This document shows positions 59,857 through 64,000 of a stretch of DNA of 64,000 nt, in pieces. The stretch covers positions 5,952,001 through 6,016,000 of the forward strand of contig JAHRBC010000002.1 of assembly GCA_022702545.1 (NCBI GenBank), given 5' to 3'. A program made the translations under genes and the position numbers. The notes below the pieces were generated by a model. That model did not search any database, was not told the DNA's origin, and saw only the letters and a program-made list of their open reading frames with translations. The first letter of the stretch is position 1. Each line of letters opens with the position of its first letter. The DNA is from Phycomyces nitens (Eukaryota > Mucoromycota > Mucoromycetes > Mucorales > Phycomycetaceae).

Positions 59857-60256
59857 TTTATTGAAAAGTCAATGACTAGTTCTTGTGAATCCTGTATTGT
59901 TTACAAGAAGTGTTCACAAATAATAATAATAAAACAAACACACACACACACAGAAACACACACAAAAACAAACACAAACACACACAATGAGATCGTAGCA
60001 AAGAAGAAGAAAAGAAAAGAAAAGAAAAAAGGGCGCAAGAGAGGCTTTATTGAAAGGGGTGAGAAAATGGTCAATAAACATACGACGCAATCCAAACAGT
60101 CACAGATAATTGTTTTAGTTTTAATGAATTTTATTTTGCATTGAAAACACACACACTGACGAAAATTGATTTTTTGTTTTTTTTTACTATTCATACAAAA
60201 AAGAAGAATAAATGTAAATATAAATATAAATAAATGAATTAATGAAAACGTATCTA
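59857..60256. other. Spacer between the TFIIF alpha and L26 genes
   Basis: 400 bp with a (CA)n run (59935-59987) and A-rich tracts. Holds the promoter of the TFIIF gene and the 3' end of the ribosomal protein gene, both on the minus strand. Confidence 0.5.
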
Positions 60257-61146
60257 TCATGAGTTTACCTCCTTCATGGCAGTCTTCTTAGCAGCGCTGT
60301 TCTTGCGGTCGAGGATGGCTTGACGGCTCTTGTCGATCTTGAGGTTGGTGACAACGACCTTGGAGGGGTGGATGCCAATGGGGACAGTGGCACCGTTGAC
60401 CTTCTCGCGGGTGACACGGTCAATGTGGATAACCCACTTCTTACGGTAGACCTGAACAATCTTGCCCTCGCGGCCCTTGTAGGTACCACGGACGACCATG
60501 ACCTCATCGTCCTTGCGAACGGGAATGGAGCGAGCCTAAACAAATATGTGGTGGTCGGTCAGCCAATGTGTTTCTCGGTCATTTATTTATAAATAACCTA
60601 CACTGTGCTTCTCTCTCAATTCCTTGGACAAAGGTGCGCTCATGATCTTGCGACGGATGCTAGAGGGAGCGGTGAAGTGAGCCTTGCGGCTCTTGCTACG
60701 GTCGGAGCTGACGTCTATACATCAACCAAGGAACAATGAGTATGCTGAGACTTTTTGACATTTAATGATGAAGAATGTCACACTCGGTAGTCAAGACTTT
60801 TCTTGGAGGAGTAATATATGTATGTGTATGTACACATATATAAAGGGGAGGATATAAGAGAGGTAGGTCGTCTTTTTGTATTGGTTCTAAAAAATGAGTT
60901 GCGTTTTTTTTGTCTTGGCGAGAGAGTTGCTGACGGGTGCCTTTTATTGGCTTGCGATATAAAAAATAAGGTGTATTGGATCGGTTTCGTAGGTCTTTCG
61001 TAAATCATCAAATTTCGCTACCTCTTGGCGCGTTTGTTGATCCATAAACTAGCGATATCCTCCCCCTTCTTTTTCCCTCCAACAGAAATTGACTGGATGT
61101 GTGCATACTGTGTGGATGCGTATATCTTACCAGCAGAGAACTTCAT
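60257..61146 (-). CDS. RPL26: 60S ribosomal protein L26 (uL24)
   Basis: A large-subunit protein near the exit tunnel. Three exons: 61146-61131 (only 16 nt: MKFSA plus one base), 60714-60602 and 60535-60257, giving 135 aa. The first intron is 416 nt, far longer than others in the window, as is common in fungal ribosomal protein genes. Family blocks: [53 protein letters not shown] (split [11 protein letters not shown] + [10 protein letters not shown]; the KOW motif) and [13 protein letters not shown] [15 protein letters not shown]. Codon use is strongly C/G-ending (CGT/CGC, AAG), fitting high expression. The first intron was checked for a C/D-box snoRNA without success. Confidence 0.97.
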
Positions 61147-62489
61147 CCTGGCTATTGATGGATGGAGCGAAAAAGGAAGATCTTTACAGCAACCTGCCCT
61201 TGCCAATGCCAAATCCACCCGCTATGAGAAAACACGTGATTTGCCCGGACTCCTACTGGGTCCTAGCAAAAAAAAAAAAAAGAGTTCTTTTTTTGGATTT
61301 ACAGTCCGACTTTAAAGGAAGCCCATATGAGATATATGCGTGTATTATTATTTTTTGGTTGTGCTTATCGACAGCTTGTTTGCAAATATCTTGCAAGCCA
61401 ATCAGTATCAGATGCCAATTGAAGCTTTTTAGGGATTTTAGGTACTCGGCCATAGACTGGAATGATTTTACAAGTGGCATTTTATTATCAATTTCCAAAC
61501 AGTCTGGGTATCTCAATGCAACGGCTACTCTCTTGGGATTTTTTTTAAAAGTACTTTCTTTACTTGCAAACTATTGTTGCAAGCTTGGAATCAACCCACA
61601 ATGATTCTCTTGGTAATAAATACCGTGTATATGGGACCATGAACCAAAGCAAATGCTATAGAAAATTAGTGTAATAGATCTGGGCTTGTTAATGGTTATT
61701 GATGTATTCGAGCCTTTATAGAAAAAAAACTTGTCTTTGTAACATGTGTATGTGTAATTGGCAATTGAATTTCAAAACAAACTTGCTTATACCTTTATCA
61801 CTCAATTCAATGCGCCCATTCCATGTGCTGGGAACCACATTTAGTATAATCAAAGAGTGCTACTCGATTACTGCAAAGACGTAAAACTAATTATGCCTGA
61901 ATGCGCTTGATCTTATCTTTCTCTTTTTTTTTAAAAAAAAAACCCCCCAAGGGCTGGACTTTAACAAGCATTAAATATGTCTCGATAGTTTCACAGTGGT
62001 TAAGAAATAAAGAAGCCAGACTCGTGTGCTGCTGGTTTTTTTATTATTTGTGAGAAACAAGATAATGAAAGTGTCCATGAAAAATATGAAAAGTCCCATT
62101 AAAACACATACACACTACAATTACTCTAGACAATTGTCAAAACACTACACTTGAAACCTTTATACTGGGATAAGCACTTTTTATTTTATTTTTCCATGCA
62201 ATAAAGAAATGGTCTAATAGATGACTTTGCCCATATAAGAAATATAGAGGTTTGACCTTTACAGAAAGAAGAAAGAGGTGTAAAAGGTAGGCTATTGATG
62301 CAGCAAAAATAAAATAAAGAAAAAAATAGAGTATAGATATAAAAAAAAAAGAAAAAGAATAGAGAGAGAGAGAAAATGATATGGAAAGGGTGAGAAAGAA
62401 GGAAAGAGATATTATACATGAATTGGCCGCAGAAGATAGGGTAAAGAAGTCTGAATGTGCTTGGCTTTTATATTTTTTGTTTGTTTTGT
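61147..62489. other. Intergenic region between L26 and NF-YA
   Basis: 1.34 kb. The left ~500 bp must contain the L26 promoter. A GATAGATTATATA-type TATA is not obvious. The right side is A/G-rich 3' flank of the NF-YA gene. No gene supported. Confidence 0.45.
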
Positions 62490-63338
62490 TTATGCCTGGA
62501 GGTTGACATAGTTTTGGACATTCTGGGCTTGGTTCATATTTCCAGAGGGCTGCTGTGGCTGCAGACGCTGGTTTTCTTGACCAGTCTGGCGATGATCCTG
62601 AACTTGCTCGTGAGCAATGTTATTGTGAGAAGACATTGAAGGCTGGGCATCTGCTATCTTGCCAGTCTTTTCCAATTCTGCGATCTCGGCTGCGGCTGTG
62701 ATGATAATAATCAATATTATTATTATTATTTTTAAAAAAAAATTATTAATAAAATTGAATAAATGGGCCATCTAAAAACCTTACTCAAAAAGCGACCACC
62801 GGGTCCTCGGGGTCTTCTCATGGCATGACGATGACGACTCTCATGAAGATAGGGCTTCCGTGCTCTGGCCACCTTGTTCATCTCCTCAAGCTTGAAACGA
62901 GCAGCGCGACGCTTAAGAATGCGATGGTACTGCTTTGCATTCACATATAGCGGTTCTTCTTCTGCTGCTGGGTGTTGTGGCTGAGGAGGAGATGGGGCAG
63001 CTACAAGCACCTCACCATTAGGACCCCTGTACATTGAGGGATCGATGACTTGAGCTTGAGCAGCCATCATAGCAGCAGGCTTTAACAACAAATCGGTTAA
63101 AAATAAGGTAGACTAGGCTTGTTTGTTAGTTGGTTGGTTTGTTTTTTACCATGGAAACAGGAGGTTGGGCGTAACCAAGGTGACGATTAGGATCGTACGT
63201 AGCAGGCGAACGATGGGCGTCGTTCTACAGTGGAGTCAGTGGTTGGACTGACAATGAACCTCTGCAATCTGCCTGTACCTGGTGAGCTTGAGTATGGTCG
63301 AGTTGACCATTTACAGCGGGATCAGTGTATTGGTTCAT
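62490..63338 (-). CDS. CCAAT-binding factor subunit NF-YA/Hap2
   Basis: The sequence-specific subunit of the heterotrimeric CCAAT factor; it joins the NF-YB/NF-YC dimer in the nucleus. Four exons: 63338-63279, 63224-63150, 63079-62785 and 62695-62490; 211 aa. The conserved core covers ~88-143: [19 protein letters not shown] (subunit association), then [20 protein letters not shown] and GGRFL (DNA recognition). The third intron splits the FL-T codon, and joining restores FLTAAEIAEL. The N-terminus is Gln/Pro/Ala-rich, as is the C-terminus ([10 protein letters not shown]). Two CCAAT boxes lie in its own promoter. Confidence 0.96.
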
Positions 63339-63807
63339 TAGAAGAAGTCTGTTGAGATGACTGCATGATATAACATGAGATGACCGAGTATCAAAAAAGA
63401 ATATTAAAAAAAGGGGAATTGAACTTGCGTGCTATATTATGCGGCCGTGCGTTTGGCGTGTGGCGGTGCGGAGGTGTGTGTGAGGACCTGTCAAGTCTAA
63501 GGGTCAGTGTGAACCAATAGAGTCGTCCTTGCAACCAAAGAATATGATAGGGCAAAGTACCTTCCAATGGGGATTCAAAGGAAGATGAAAAATTTTCTGG
63601 CCACTTAAATCATACATTTCCCCTGTGACTTGTGTGTTTACGGGATTTCAAGTTAACGTCACACCATCTCTTTATGTAAATGCAATCTCAAAGTAAGTAA
63701 GAGGAACAAGAGAAGAGGTTTAAATGGGGTATTGTATTGAATATAAAATAAAAGCATAAAGACTATATGTGCTATGGTATGTTGATAGATAGACAATAGG
63801 AACAAGA
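63339..63807. promoter_or_regulatory. NF-YA promoter region with two CCAAT boxes
   Basis: CCAAT occurs at 63514-63518 and 63564-63568 on the plus strand (inverted relative to the gene), 176 and 226 bp upstream of the ATG. Spacing to the next gene's stop is 469 bp. Autoregulation by the CCAAT factor is a reasonable inference, not shown. Confidence 0.4.
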
Positions 63808-64000
63808 TTAATACTATAGAAAAGTTAGTAAACAATCAGTAATAATAAGTCTTGTAACTTACCAGGCGAGGAGGCTTTTCATCGTGGTAGTAGTTCTTCT
63901 TGTCGTGCCAGTTATAATCGTCCTTATCCTCAAAATCGAAATCATGCCAGCCATAGTATCTTGTTGCAGTGCTTACGGGTACAACGGTCTGGAAAATAGT
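63808..64000 (-). CDS. 3' end of an unknown gene (5' part outside window)
   Basis: An exon enters from the right with an acceptor (TTTTCCAG) at 63989, and 63988-63863 encode 42 residues ending YYHDEKPPRL. A GTAAGT donor at 63862, a textbook branch point TACTAAC and CTATAG at 63814 define a 49-nt intron. Splicing then adds only Tyr and TAA (63813-63808). The fragment is rich in Tyr, Trp, Asp, His and Lys (YYGWHDFDFEDKDDYNWHD). I do not recognise it. If ACTATTTTCCAG were exonic, the exon would continue left of 63988 in frame. Confidence 0.65.

Noticed and set aside
60715..61130. C/D-box snoRNA in the L26 first intron
   Set aside because: A TGATGA-like box is present but no D box (CTGA) with a terminal stem was found at an acceptable distance.
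63145..63158. X-box-like TTTACCATGGAAAC
   Set aside because: It overlaps the end of an NF-YA exon and its splice donor (ATG|GTAAAA), so it is explained by coding and splicing.

Overview
The window is nuclear DNA from a filamentous fungus, most likely an early-diverging one (Mucoromycota-like). The support is indirect. Genes carry many short introns (mostly 48-150 nt) with GTAAGT-type donors, spacers are AT-rich with many homopolymers, and the gene set is eukaryotic and fungal: a GT15 mannosyltransferase, an AreA-type GATA factor and a Sua5 with the fungal domain order. A kinesin-6 motor and an RBM22-type splicing factor are kept. No rRNA gene, convincing intact tRNA gene, CRISPR array or prokaryotic operon was seen.

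Layout. 1-10.7 kb is ordinary gene space: the 3' end of a coiled-coil protein, an NVJ2/TEX2-like SMP-domain lipid-transfer protein (minus), SUA5 (plus, divergent from it), an unrecognised acidic protein (plus) and a secreted GH32 invertase (minus). 10.7-30.8 kb is a gene-poor, AT-rich transposon graveyard. It holds a TnpB/Fanzor-like nuclease relic, several Tc1/mariner relics, a ~230-bp tandem duplication, a nearly complete Tc1 element with inverted repeats, a possible retroelement relic, and two copies of an unrecognised multi-exon gene. 30.8-64 kb is gene space again: an AreA-like GATA factor, MCM4 head-to-head with an RBM22/ECM2 splicing factor, a GT15 mannosyltransferase, a kinesin-6, a small hypothetical protein, a two-LIM protein, a long-chain acyl-CoA synthetase, TFIIF alpha (RAP74), ribosomal protein L26, the CCAAT-factor subunit NF-YA, and the 3' end of an unknown gene.

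Most interesting is the repeated gene at 19.35-21.44 kb. Joining six exons at clean splice sites gives one uninterrupted 609-residue reading frame. It carries an RIDL...IEVKK signature like the D...ExK core of PD-(D/E)XK nucleases and a basic C-terminus. A second copy at 15.2-16.7 kb has a nonsense codon, a frameshift, a truncated 3' end and an internal in-frame deletion that removes the putative catalytic segment. Both copies have a related inverted-repeat hairpin just upstream. A Tc1 element sits at the 3' end of the intact copy, and its terminal repeat supplies the stop codon. I infer a selfish or element-borne nuclease family; no similarity search could be run.

The housekeeping genes are not functionally clustered. 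They cover replication licensing (MCM4), splicing (RBM22), general and CCAAT/GATA transcription (RAP74, NF-YA, AreA-like), translation (L26, and Sua5 for tRNA t6A), cytokinesis (kinesin-6) and lipid or cell-wall metabolism (SMP protein, acyl-CoA synthetase, GT15). Exon coordinates were derived by hand from splice consensus and reading-frame continuity. Spans are given per gene, with exon limits in the evidence.
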